A stretch of DNA of 64,000 nt from CAG-882 sp050874385 (lineage in GTDB: Bacteria > Bacillota > Clostridia > Lachnospirales > Lachnospiraceae). A program made the translations under genes and the position numbers. Location: NCBI GenBank assembly GCA_050874385.1, contig JBNMKO010000009.1:1-64000 (forward strand), given 5' to 3'. Below the pieces are notes generated by a model, which was not told the origin of the DNA, made no database searches, and was given only the letters and a program-made list of their open reading frames with translations. Each line of letters opens with the position of its first letter. Positions within the stretch are counted from its first letter, which is position 1. Shown here piece after piece: positions 25,119 to 33,335 of the stretch.

Positions 25119-25961
25119 ATGAAAGAAAACAAGAAGCAGGTATTGCTTGTATTGGTGCTTGCCGCGGTGATAGCGGTTGCGGCGGCGGTGCTTACATTTG
25201 TGCTTCTTATGCCTAAGCTTTTGCTTGGAAAGAGGCTCAATGAGATTTTGAAGGAGACGTATACATATACCGCGGAGGCTTCCGTTGAGGGCATGGATAT
25301 GGGCATGCTCGGGGAGAAGCTTGAGGGAGAGATTTCGGGAAGCAGGGGCGATGAGGTGATATACGGGGATATAGCGCACAACGGCTTTGAGTATCTTGAG
25401 GTCTATGTTGACAATGCGGGAAATGTAATGTTAAATGTCGAGAAGCTTTTTGAGAGCGCGATAAGCAAGGCGGAGGAAAAGACGGGACTTTCGCTTGACT
25501 TTATGAAAAATAAGCTCACAGACCTGACCATATCGTCAAATCAGATTGAGGATATAACGGGAACAAAGTTTGTGACTATGGCGGATGCGGGAGTGACATA
25601 TAATGCGCTTGAGGTGTTTGTCAAGAATGTCAAGCTTCTGTCATCTTTCAAGCAGATTAAGGCGGACAACATGATGACGGCGTATAAGCTCCTCGGCGAT
25701 GACGCAAGGTACTTTATGTTTGAGCTTAAAGGTGGAATGACAAAGGTGTATATCGGAGTGCCAAAGGACAAGAATGATAAGACGACTTCCCTTGTGGTTG
25801 AGTACACAGGTTTGGAGAAAGCGGATGATGCGGATGCCATAGTGTGGAAAATCAAGTTAAACTATGAGATTTCAGATATAGGACAGATTGAAGTGCCTAA
25901 GGAAACTCTGTCACAGGATACTATAGAATTGCTCAAAAAGATTTATAGTTATCTTAAGTAA
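25119..25961 (+). CDS. Membrane-anchored protein of unknown function
   Basis: 280 aa; AAGGAG precedes the ATG. A Lys-rich start (MKENKKQ) and one N-terminal membrane helix (about residues 8-32, VLLVLVLAAVIAVAAAVLTFV) place the rest outside the cell. The soluble part alternates amphipathic strands with charged turns (YTYTAEASVEGMDMGM, VTYNALEVFVKNVKLL, IVWKIKLNYEISDIGQIEVP), the manner of LppX/LolA-like or DUF-type lipoprotein folds, but I do not recognise the family. It is preceded by the higher-order repeat and followed by a perfect 14-bp hairpin terminator. Confidence 0.75.
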   Translation: MKENKKQVLLVLVLAAVIAVAAAVLTFVLLMPKLLLGKRLNEILKETYTYTAEASVEGMDMGMLGEKLEGEISGSRGDEVIYGDIAHNGFEYLEVYVDNAGNVMLNVEKLFESAISKAEEKTGLSLDFMKNKLTDLTISSNQIEDITGTKFVTMADAGVTYNALEVFVKNVKLLSSFKQIKADNMMTAYKLLGDDARYFMFELKGGMTKVYIGVPKDKNDKTTSLVVEYTGLEKADDADAIVWKIKLNYEISDIGQIEVPKETLSQDTIELLKKIYSYLK

Positions 25962-26050
25962 GTATCATGGCAGATATGGCAGGCTGCTATGTTTTAATTC
26001 TTTATAAAAAACAATTTTAGTCAAGAAAAGGAGCTAATGCTCTCATTTGA

Positions 26051-26096
26051 TTTAATTCGGTCGCAACCGACTCGGTCGCGACCGAATTAAATTTTG
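26051..26096 (+). terminator. Perfect 14-bp hairpin terminator
   Basis: TTTAATTCGGTCGC (26051-26064) and GCGACCGAATTAAA (26078-26091) are perfect arms, followed by TTTTG. The loop contains further copies of CGGTC/GACCG-type words, so alternative pairing is possible. Confidence 0.75.
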
Positions 26097-26129
26097 TTAC
26101 AATAAAAATCTTCTTATTAAGTAAAAAAC

Positions 26130-26197
26130 AGCCCATACCAAGCTGTCTTGCTTCAATATTTATGAAATGCGAGACAGTTTTATATGGGCTGCTTTTT
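26130..26197. terminator. Bidirectional terminator before the phosphofructokinase 3' end
   Basis: AGCCCATA (26130-26137) pairs with TATGGGCT (26183-26190), with an inner CTGTCT/AGACAG stem. T6 follows on the plus strand and A6 precedes (T6 on the minus strand), serving convergent genes. Confidence 0.8.
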
Positions 26198-26276
26198 TGT
26201 CATAATTTAAAATGTCTTTTTATAATGACGAAAAATTTGCACTGGCAAAACATTGTCAAAATAAAAACGATATGTA

Positions 26277-27512
26277 TTATCTGTTGTCGATATCCACCAC
26301 GATATGTCTAGGCTGACCTGTAATCATGATAGGTGTGAGCTCTGCCTGGATGAGTGGGCGGATGTAGTTTACAAGTTCCTCGCTGACACCGCTTCCGTCC
26401 GGGTTAATCCACTCAAGCGGAACTTTCTTCTCGATGTTGGCAATCTTGTGGACATCGTAGAGGTCGGTTGTGCAGATGTATGGGTCTTCCGATACGCGCT
26501 TTAATATTACCATCTTGCCTGTCTCACCGTCAAAGGCTGCCTTAACCGCATAGCCTCCGACCTGATAAGCCTCTGTGATGTCGACACGGGAGGTAAGATG
26601 TCCGGCGCAGCGCTGGAGTGTGGCAAGCTCGATTGCTCTTGACTTGCATCCAATCTTCTCGCTCACAAGTGAGGCAAGGTACTTTGCTGTACCGGAGAGC
26701 TGCTTGTGACCGAATGAGTCCACATACTCGGTGTGCTGTCCATGCTCGAACACATACTTGCCGTCAGCGGTCTTGATACCCTCTGATACAGCTACAACAA
26801 CAGACTTCTTTGTCTTCTGGATTTCCTTAACTTTCTCAATGAAACCATCAATATCAAAAGGAAGCTCAGGAAGGTAGAGCAAATCAACTCCCTCACAGTC
26901 CTCGCAATGTGCAAGAGCTGCTGCACCTGTAAGCCAGCCTGCGTTACGTCCCATAATCTCTATGATTGTCACATTTTTTACATCGTATACAAGACCATCA
27001 CGGATGAGCTCTTTGCTAGCTGAGGCTATATACTTAGCGGCACTTCCAAAGCCCGGAGTGTGGTCTGTGACAGCAAGGTCGTTGTCGATGGTCTTAGGAA
27101 CACCGATAAAACGGATTGGACTGTTTACAAGGATGGCGTAATCGGACAGCTTCTTTATTGTGTCCATGGAATCGTTTCCGCCTATGTAGAAGAAAGCAAC
27201 AATGCCGTACTCGTTGAGTATCTCAAAAATCTTGTCGTAAAGTGCCCTGTCGTCGCATATATCAGGGAGCTTGTATCTGCATGACCCCAAAAATGAAGAA
27301 GGAGTTCTCTTTAACAACTCCAAATCCAAATCCGAGCGTATCTTCTCGCTCATATCTACAATGTTCTTCTCCAAAAATCCCTGTATTCCGTATCTCATAC
27401 CATATATTTTTTCTGCGCCAAGGTCCTTGGCTGTCTTGAATACACCTGCAAGACTTGAGTTGATTACAGCGGTTGGACCGCCGGACTGACCTACAATTAC
27501 ATTTCCTGTCAT
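26277..27512 (-). CDS. 6-phosphofructokinase, PPi-type signature
   Basis: 411 aa from ATG 27512 (GGGAGG upstream; a longer frame reaches 27542). N-terminal GQSGGPTAVINSS (about 8-20), GGNDSMDT (111-118), PKTIDND (139-145), GFGSAAKY and IEIMGRNAGWLTG are visible. Compared with E. coli PfkA, the Asp after GGN and the Lys in PKTIDND are the residues that mark pyrophosphate-dependent enzymes; the Asn in GGN replaces the usual Asp, a variation I recall in clostridial members. It phosphorylates fructose 6-phosphate, probably reversibly with PPi. It stands alone between terminator and promoter regions. Confidence 0.9.
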   Translation of the reverse strand: MTGNVIVGQSGGPTAVINSSLAGVFKTAKDLGAEKIYGMRYGIQGFLEKNIVDMSEKIRSDLDLELLKRTPSSFLGSCRYKLPDICDDRALYDKIFEILNEYGIVAFFYIGGNDSMDTIKKLSDYAILVNSPIRFIGVPKTIDNDLAVTDHTPGFGSAAKYIASASKELIRDGLVYDVKNVTIIEIMGRNAGWLTGAAALAHCEDCEGVDLLYLPELPFDIDGFIEKVKEIQKTKKSVVVAVSEGIKTADGKYVFEHGQHTEYVDSFGHKQLSGTAKYLASLVSEKIGCKSRAIELATLQRCAGHLTSRVDITEAYQVGGYAVKAAFDGETGKMVILKRVSEDPYICTTDLYDVHKIANIEKKVPLEWINPDGSGVSEELVNYIRPLIQAELTPIMITGQPRHIVVDIDNR

Positions 27513-27858
27513 TATAGCCTCCCAAAAATTTTTTAGTACCATCGGGTAATATACAACTGTTTATTCTTAGAGATAAGTTTTGCAATCAATATTATTGAAA
27601 TGCTACTAATGTTATAAGTGCAAAAGATAATATCTTTAAAGATAAAATGCTGCATTACCTGTTTTTAATGGTCTGTACTAATCAGCACATAAGTCCATTG
27701 TAGCACATACGGTACAAGCATACAAGAATTGATAAAAAATAGACACTCGGGGGAAAGTATAAAATGAATTTTTTTGAGGGGATTTTGATAAGGATGAAAA
27801 TGTTTTAAAATTAAAATCTAATTTCAAAAATATTTGTAAAAATTTTCTAAAAAAAGAG

Positions 27859-27887
27859 TTGACTTTTCCACATATCAAGAGTATTCT
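27859..27887 (+). promoter_or_regulatory. Promoter for the ABC exporter leader
   Basis: TTGACT (27859-27864), 17-bp spacer, TATTCT (27882-27887). It would give a leader of about 500 nt before the first exporter gene. The preceding 27513-27858 is AT-rich with no other clear feature. Confidence 0.65.
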
Positions 27888-27941
27888 GAAAAAGACTTAT
27901 GAATCAAAAAAACGATAAATAAAGAAAGGAGGCAGTGCACG

Positions 27942-28016
27942 ATGATTAAGTTAAGAAGTTTTACAGTGACAGTATTACATGTTATCGGGACTGCCTCGGA
28001 TGTACATACAGCATAA
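27942..28016 (+). CDS. Candidate 24-aa leader peptide of the ABC exporter operon
   Basis: A near-consensus AAAGGAGG (27925-27932) stands 9 nt before ATG 27942, and the frame ends with TAA at 28014-28016, giving MIKLRSFTVTVLHVIGTASD plus VHTA. The ribosome site is stronger than most in the window yet serves only this short ORF. It is followed about 90 nt later by an intrinsic terminator and then by a drug-exporter-type operon, an arrangement known from the B. subtilis bmrB-bmrCD leader. The attenuation role is inference. Confidence 0.5.
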   Translation: MIKLRSFTVTVLHVIGTASDVHTA

Positions 28017-28104
28017 CAGCGTTGGTGGGTATCGGGTGATTATATGGCGCGATGGCGTTATATAGTGCCTGAATATTGGCAAGGGCTGGTTTTGCGCGAA
28101 TGTG

Positions 28105-28139
28105 AGCCGCATGGTCGTTCTGACTGTGCGGCTTTTTTT
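28105..28139 (+). terminator. Intrinsic terminator in the ABC exporter leader (attenuator)
   Basis: AGCCGCA (28105-28111) pairs with TGCGGCT (28127-28133) around a 15-nt loop, then T7. It lies about 265 nt before the first exporter gene, inside the presumed transcript. Further hairpins follow: GTCATT/AATGAC (28172-28195), ACGCTG/CAGCGT (28302-28324) and AACAACA/TGTTGTT (28351-28378). Confidence 0.75.
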
Positions 28140-28404
28140 CGTGTAAAAATATTTTGTAAAACGGTAAGGCAGTCATTCAAAATCCTTGTAATGACGTTGA
28201 GGAATTATTGGTTTTATTGGTTTTGCAGGATATAAAAGTATGTATTGTCCGGGGCATGCGGCGCGGGAAGTTATAAAACATGAAGTGCCGTAAAACATTA
28301 GACGCTGATTATGATGCGCAGCGTTTACACAATTTATACTGGCGCAAAAAAACAACATTTTCGTCATGGTGTGTTGTTGTGTGGTGTCAGGGAGGGAGAT
28401 TTGT

Positions 28405-30147
28405 ATGAAGTTGAGAAACTACATCGCAAAGAGCTGGTATCTGTACCTGATTGCTCTTATCGCGATGATATGCAGTATCGGTCTTGACATGGTTTATCCG
28501 TTCATAACAAGGTCGCTTATCGACGATGTTATTGTGGACGGACAGACACAGCTTCTTATGAAGCTGCTGTTTGGGCTTTTGTCGATAGGGTGTGCAAGAG
28601 CGGTATTTCAGTTTGTGAAGGAATTTATTTTTGACTATGCCAGTATGAGCATAGGAAGCAAAATCAGAGTAGGGTTGTTTAAGCATGTGCAGGGGCTTTC
28701 GATAAGGTTTTTTGACAAGAACAACACGGGAGAGCTGATGGCGCGCGTGAAGGACGATGTTGACAATGTGTGGAATGCGCTCGGATATGTCGGAATGTTG
28801 GCTATTGAATGTACAATTCATACAATTTCGGTGCTCGTGTGTATGATAAGCATAAGCCCGGCGCTCACAATCATTCCGATAGTTATCATGCCTATCGTGG
28901 CGTACCATGCGGTTGCGCTTGAGAAAAAGATAGGAAAGGTGTACGACGACTTGTCGGAGGAGAATGCGGCGCTAACAACCGTTGTTCAGGAAAATCTCAC
29001 GGGAGTGCGTGTTGTGAAGGCGTTTGCGAGGGAGGATTATGAGATTGAGAAGTTTGCAAAGCATAACAAGAATTATTATGACCTTAGCATGAAGCAGTCA
29101 AAGATTTCACTCAAGTACAATCCGAACATATCATTTCTCACAAGGCTTCTGCTTCTGCTTGTGGTTCTTGTGGGCGGCGGTTTTGTGATTATGGATAAGA
29201 TAAGCCTTGGAGATTTGGGTGCGTTTACGGAGTACGCGAACAACATTATCTGGCCTATGGAGATGATTGGATGGCTGAGTGCTGATATGGCGAGCGGTCT
29301 TGCATCGGCAAAGAAGATAAGAAAGATATGGAACGAGGAGCCGGAGATTGCCGACAAGGATGGCGCGAAGGATATCGGAAGGGCAAAGGGAGAGGTTGCA
29401 TTTGAGAACGTGTCATTCAACATCAATGACACACAGGTTTTAAGCAATGTATCTTTTACGGTTCCAGCAGGAAAAACCCTCGGAATAATGGGTGTCACAG
29501 GTTCGGGAAAGACCTCGATTATCAACCTTATGGAGCGTTTCTATGACGCTACGGAGGGAAAGGTAATGCTTGATGGCAACGATGTTAAGGATATCACAAC
29601 GGAGAGCCTTAGAAGAAATCTTTCGGTAGTCATGCAGGATGTTTTCCTCTTTTCGGACTCCATAAAGGAAAATATAAGCATCGGAAGAAAGGACAATATA
29701 TCGGATGAGCTTATCGAGTCGTCGGCACAGGCGGCGAGGGCGGCGGGCTTTATAGGCAAGCTCACCGACAAATATGAGACAGTAGTGGGCGAGCGCGGTG
29801 TCGGTCTGTCGGGCGGACAGAAGCAGCGTATAAGCATAGCCAGAGCCATTGCAAAGCAGGCTCCGGTGCTTATACTTGACGACTCGACATCGGCTCTTGA
29901 CATGGAGACGGAGTATGAAATTCAAAAAGAGCTTGAGGCGATGAAGGACACGACAAAGATTATCATCGCGCACCGAATTTCAGCGGTAAAGCAGGCTGAC
30001 GAGATTATCGTTCTGTCGGGCGGAACTATAGCCGAGAGGGGAACACATGATGAACTCATGGCGAAAAAAGGCATCTACTATGATACCTACAACGCACAGT
30101 ACTCCGCATCCAACTTTTTAGAGGAGGTGGCAGGAAATGTCGGTTAA
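28405..30147 (+). CDS. ABC exporter half-transporter, degenerate-site subunit (BmrC-like)
   Basis: 580 aa from ATG 28405 with GGAGGGAG upstream; a longer frame from 28366 has no site. About six membrane helices in the first 310 residues, then an ATPase domain with Walker A GVTGSGKTS, signature LSGGQKQR, Walker B VLILDDSTSALD and H-loop IIAHR. The catalytic Glu after Walker B is Asp, so its own ATP site is degenerate, while its signature is intact. It overlaps the next gene by 11 bases; together they form a heterodimeric exporter with one consensus site. Substrate probably a drug or peptide, by family. Confidence 0.93.
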   Translation: MKLRNYIAKSWYLYLIALIAMICSIGLDMVYPFITRSLIDDVIVDGQTQLLMKLLFGLLSIGCARAVFQFVKEFIFDYASMSIGSKIRVGLFKHVQGLSIRFFDKNNTGELMARVKDDVDNVWNALGYVGMLAIECTIHTISVLVCMISISPALTIIPIVIMPIVAYHAVALEKKIGKVYDDLSEENAALTTVVQENLTGVRVVKAFAREDYEIEKFAKHNKNYYDLSMKQSKISLKYNPNISFLTRLLLLLVVLVGGGFVIMDKISLGDLGAFTEYANNIIWPMEMIGWLSADMASGLASAKKIRKIWNEEPEIADKDGAKDIGRAKGEVAFENVSFNINDTQVLSNVSFTVPAGKTLGIMGVTGSGKTSIINLMERFYDATEGKVMLDGNDVKDITTESLRRNLSVVMQDVFLFSDSIKENISIGRKDNISDELIESSAQAARAAGFIGKLTDKYETVVGERGVGLSGGQKQRISIARAIAKQAPVLILDDSTSALDMETEYEIQKELEAMKDTTKIIIAHRISAVKQADEIIVLSGGTIAERGTHDELMAKKGIYYDTYNAQYSASNFLEEVAGNVG

Positions 30148-31921
30148 TTCCTTCAGGGAGGACGAGGAGCAGAAAGAGGTCTTAAAGCTTGATACACTCC
30201 TTCGTCTGTATCGTTATCTTTTCAGATATGGAAAAAAGATAGTGCTGGTCTTGCTCATAATGTGTATCACCATAGCAATCAATCTTGTGAACCCGCTCAT
30301 CATTGAGCGCGCGGTAAATGTCCACATCGCCAACAAGGACATGAAGGGGCTTATGCTTTTGTGCCTGTTCGGCGTTGGGCTCAATATAATAAATGTAGCC
30401 GGAATAAAGCTTCGTATGTACATGCTTGCAAAGATATCAAATCAGGTGCTTTTAGATATCAGGATGGCTGTATATGAGCACATCCAGAAGCTTAGTTTCC
30501 ATTTCTTCGACACACGTCCGACGGGAAAAATTCTTGCGAGGATTATCGGAGATGTAAATTCATTAAAAAATATACTCTCGGACAGCGTGACAACGCTCAT
30601 TCCGGATTTTATCACGCTTGTGGCTGTAGCGGTGATAATGATTGTGAAGAACCACAAGCTTGCGCTTGCGTCATTTGTGACAATTCCGTTTCTCGTTGTC
30701 GCAATGTCCATTATCGAGAAGCTTGGACACAAGAGATGGCAGTCATTCAGAAAGAAAACTTCAAATATGAACGCATATCTCCACGAAAATCTCTCGGGTA
30801 TAAGGGTTGTTCAGAGCTTTGCGGCGGAGGAGGAGTCACTTGAGAGCTTCACCGAGCTTGTAGATGAGCAGCGAAAGGCGTTTGTCGGAGCGGTAAGAGT
30901 TTCTGATATGTTCAGCCCTACCATTGAGGTAAGCTGGGGTGTAGGCGGTTTCTTACTTTATTTTATAGGTATAAGGGTTCTCGGCGTTGGTGCGGTTGGT
31001 GTCGGTACATTTATGGCATTCACATCCTACCTGTCGATGTTTTGGAGCCCGATAAGAAACCTTGCAAATTTCTACAACAAGATTATAACGAACATCTCGG
31101 CGGCAGAACGTGTGTTTGACATTCTTGACACGGAGCCGGATATCCGCGACGAGGAGGGTGCGACAAAGCTTCCTAAGATTGAGGGAAGAGTTGAGTTTGA
31201 CCATGTGTCATTTGCCTACTCCGATGAGCCGGATGTCATGGTTTTAAAGGATGTGAGCTTTAAGGTTAAGCAGGGCGAGACCATAGCGCTTGTAGGCCCT
31301 ACTGGTGCGGGAAAGTCCACGGTAATCAACCTTGTGAGCCGTTTCTACAATGCAACAAAGGGCAGGGTTTTAGTTGACGATACGGACGTAAAGAGCGTGA
31401 CACTGAAAAGCCTTCGTGAGCAGATGGGAATTATGACGCAGGACAATTTCCTTTTTTCAGGAACAATCAAGGAAAACATCCGCTACGGAAAGCTTGATGC
31501 AACCGACGAGGAGATTATCGAGGCGGCAAAATCAGTCCATGCGCATGAGTTTATCACCAAGCTCGAAAAGGGTTATGACACCGAGATTAACGAGCGCGGA
31601 ACAAGGCTCTCAAACGGTCAGAGACAGCTCATCGCCTTTGCGAGAACAATGCTAAGTAAGCCTCAGATACTTATACTTGACGAGGCGACCTCAAGCATCG
31701 ACACCCACACGGAGGCGCTTGTGCAGAAGGGCATAGAGGCTATGCTTGCGGGAAGAACTTCATTTGTAATCGCGCACAGACTTTCGACAATAAAGAATGC
31801 GGACAGAATATTTGTCATAGATGACGGACAGATTAAGGAAGCCGGAAGCCACGAGGAACTTCTCGCGTCGAAGGGGGCTTACTACAACCTCTATGCGGCG
31901 CAGTTTAGAAATATAGTGTAG
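30137..31921 (+). CDS. ABC exporter half-transporter, consensus-site subunit (BmrD-like)
   Basis: 594 aa; GAGGAGG within the end of the upstream gene precedes ATG 30137. Six membrane helices, then an ATPase domain with Walker A GPTGAGKST, Walker B ILILDEATSSID with the catalytic Glu, and H-loop VIAHR. The signature is LSNGQRQ with Asn for Gly, the expected complement to the partner, whose Walker B is degenerate and whose signature is normal. This pattern (consensus site from this Walker A/B and the partner signature) is characteristic of heterodimeric multidrug exporters such as BmrCD and LmrCD. A terminator follows beyond the MITE copy. Confidence 0.94.
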   Translation: MSVNSFREDEEQKEVLKLDTLLRLYRYLFRYGKKIVLVLLIMCITIAINLVNPLIIERAVNVHIANKDMKGLMLLCLFGVGLNIINVAGIKLRMYMLAKISNQVLLDIRMAVYEHIQKLSFHFFDTRPTGKILARIIGDVNSLKNILSDSVTTLIPDFITLVAVAVIMIVKNHKLALASFVTIPFLVVAMSIIEKLGHKRWQSFRKKTSNMNAYLHENLSGIRVVQSFAAEEESLESFTELVDEQRKAFVGAVRVSDMFSPTIEVSWGVGGFLLYFIGIRVLGVGAVGVGTFMAFTSYLSMFWSPIRNLANFYNKIITNISAAERVFDILDTEPDIRDEEGATKLPKIEGRVEFDHVSFAYSDEPDVMVLKDVSFKVKQGETIALVGPTGAGKSTVINLVSRFYNATKGRVLVDDTDVKSVTLKSLREQMGIMTQDNFLFSGTIKENIRYGKLDATDEEIIEAAKSVHAHEFITKLEKGYDTEINERGTRLSNGQRQLIAFARTMLSKPQILILDEATSSIDTHTEALVQKGIEAMLAGRTSFVIAHRLSTIKNADRIFVIDDGQIKEAGSHEELLASKGAYYNLYAAQFRNIV

Positions 31922-31940
31922 TACAATAATAATGTGGTAA

Positions 31941-32023
31941 TTATAGCAATTCTAAAAATTTTAATGTAAAGCAATATCTTATATAGAAGTTACTATATAA
32001 AGCAATTTATGGAATTGCTATAA
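31941..32023 (+). mobile_element. MITE-like element, copy 2 (83 bp)
   Basis: TTATAGCAATTC (31941-31952) and GAATTGCTATAA (32012-32023) are perfect 12-bp terminal inverted repeats. The interior, read in reverse, matches the element at 9572-9667 over most of its length, including 22 identical bases (31959-31980). It lies between the ABC exporter and its terminator. It has no coding capacity, so it would have been moved by a transposase encoded elsewhere. Confidence 0.75.
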
Positions 32024-32044
32024 AAAATAAATAGTATTGATAGG

Positions 32045-32079
32045 AAAAGGCATGTCTGTTTGCAGGCAGAGCCTTTTTC
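32045..32079 (+). terminator. Terminator of the ABC exporter operon
   Basis: AAAAGGC (32045-32051) pairs with GCCTTTT (32071-32077), with an inner CTG/CAG stem, and runs into T. Confidence 0.7.
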
Positions 32080-32194
32080 TTATTGATAATTATGTTATCA
32101 TTGTATGAGACATAAGGACTGTTGACAGTTAATGCGTTAAAGTGTATCCTGTCTATATTGAGTTTTTTAAATATAATGGCAGGAGGAATTGATT

Positions 32195-33043
32195 ATGAAG
32201 TATTGTACACAGTGTGGAAGACCGCTTCAGGATGGAGAGGTATGCAACTGTCAGGCGGGAAAGCAGGCGGCAGATGACCAGCAGCAGTCATCCCAAAATC
32301 AGACGGCGCAGGCAGCTCCACAGCAGACTGCACAGGGGCAGCAGACTGTCAATGAACAGCAGACAGGACAAGGTCAGCAGGCAGCACAACAGTATACTGC
32401 CAATGCGCAGCAGGCATCGGCTCAGGCAACAGCGGCCAAGCCTATAATCACAAAGGAGCAGGCGACGGAGATTTCGCAGGGAATGTTGTCCTATGTAAAG
32501 AATTTTATTAAAGACCCGATTGGGGCGAGCGAGGCGGTTGTAGGTGAATATTCTCTTATGACGGCGGCAGGTCTTGTGGTTGTCAATGCGGCACTTCAGC
32601 TTATCTACGCTATTATAAGCATGATTGTAAGCGCTGCAAATGGCTGGCATTTTACTGTAGGTAACGTGATTATGAGAATTTTGCGTCCGATTATCTGGTG
32701 GGTGGCAATCCCGGCGGCGTTTGCGGGTCTTATATGGCTATGCGCAAAGTATGTCGAGGGCAAAAATGTCAGCTTTAAGAAAGCGCTGAGTGTGTTTGCA
32801 ATTCCGGCACTTCCGCTTCTTGCATTTACGCTGTTGAATATTTTGTCACTTGTGCTTTCACATGCGTTTTTCAGAGTTATTTTTGGCGTTATACATGCGG
32901 CTATAACAGGTGCTATGCTTTATCTTACAGGAGTTGGCATTGCAAAGGTAATTCCTGTGTCAAAGAAGTTTATATATTCGATATCAATTATCTGTGCAGG
33001 ACTTTACTTTGTAAATTGGCTTGTAACGCAGGCAATTTTCTAA
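32195..33043 (+). CDS. Zinc-ribbon, Gln-rich multi-pass membrane protein
   Basis: 282 aa from ATG 32195 (AGGAGG at 32181-32186). It starts MKYCTQCGRPLQDGEVCNC, a four-cysteine zinc ribbon, followed by a Gln/Ala-rich spacer of about 65 residues (QQT/QGQQ repeats), a short amphipathic part (ITKEQATEISQGMLSYVKNFIKDP) and five predicted membrane helices (about 120-280). This resembles the Lachnospiraceae zinc-ribbon/Yip1-like membrane proteins. Function unknown. The spacer is low-complexity and encoded by CAG-rich DNA. Confidence 0.82.
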   Translation: MKYCTQCGRPLQDGEVCNCQAGKQAADDQQQSSQNQTAQAAPQQTAQGQQTVNEQQTGQGQQAAQQYTANAQQASAQATAAKPIITKEQATEISQGMLSYVKNFIKDPIGASEAVVGEYSLMTAAGLVVVNAALQLIYAIISMIVSAANGWHFTVGNVIMRILRPIIWWVAIPAAFAGLIWLCAKYVEGKNVSFKKALSVFAIPALPLLAFTLLNILSLVLSHAFFRVIFGVIHAAITGAMLYLTGVGIAKVIPVSKKFIYSISIICAGLYFVNWLVTQAIF

Positions 33044-33065
33044 TATAATATATGGAGTAGTCCAT

Positions 33066-33240
33066 AAAGCTCTTCGTCAATGCGTGTTTCGCTGTGGACG
33101 GAGAGCTTTTTTTGTAATAGGAAACTTCGTTCCTATTACAAAAAAAGCTCCGCGGGGATGCGCACTGCGACGTACAATGTAGATGTCGCAAGCGACCGTC
33201 GCAGGCGCGAGAATGTGCCAAGGCACATTCTTTGTTGTTT
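33066..33240. repeat. Dense block of inverted repeats, including a perfect 21-bp palindrome
   Basis: AAAGCTCT (33066-33073) can pair with AGAGCTTT (33102-33109) plus T7 as a terminator. The same 3' arm is also the left arm of a perfect 21-bp inverted repeat (33103-33123 with 33130-33150, 6-nt loop). Then come TGCGAC/GTCGCA (33166-33171 with 33185-33190), GCGAC/GTCGC (33192-33202) and GAATGTGCC/GGCACATTC (33211-33230) followed by TTTGTTGTTT. It is non-coding and resembles intergenic repeat elements I recall from Lachnospiraceae genomes. Confidence 0.75.
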
Positions 33241-33335
33241 ACGCGGCATAAGTCTGGCGGTGCCGGGATTATGAGAAGCGTTTTGTAAATGTGAACTTTT
33301 TAGTAAATGTAGAAATGCAGAAATGGAGAATTGCT

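Noticed and set aside
28044..28235. 63-codon ORF across the leader terminator of the ABC operon
   Set aside because: Not listed as a gene because it is weaker than the 27942 ORF and spans a terminator; noted only as a possible second leader.
28172..28378. T-box or known riboswitch before the ABC exporter
   Set aside because: No T-box AGGGTGG-type motif or aptamer consensus was found; only simple hairpins and the attenuator-type terminator are supported.
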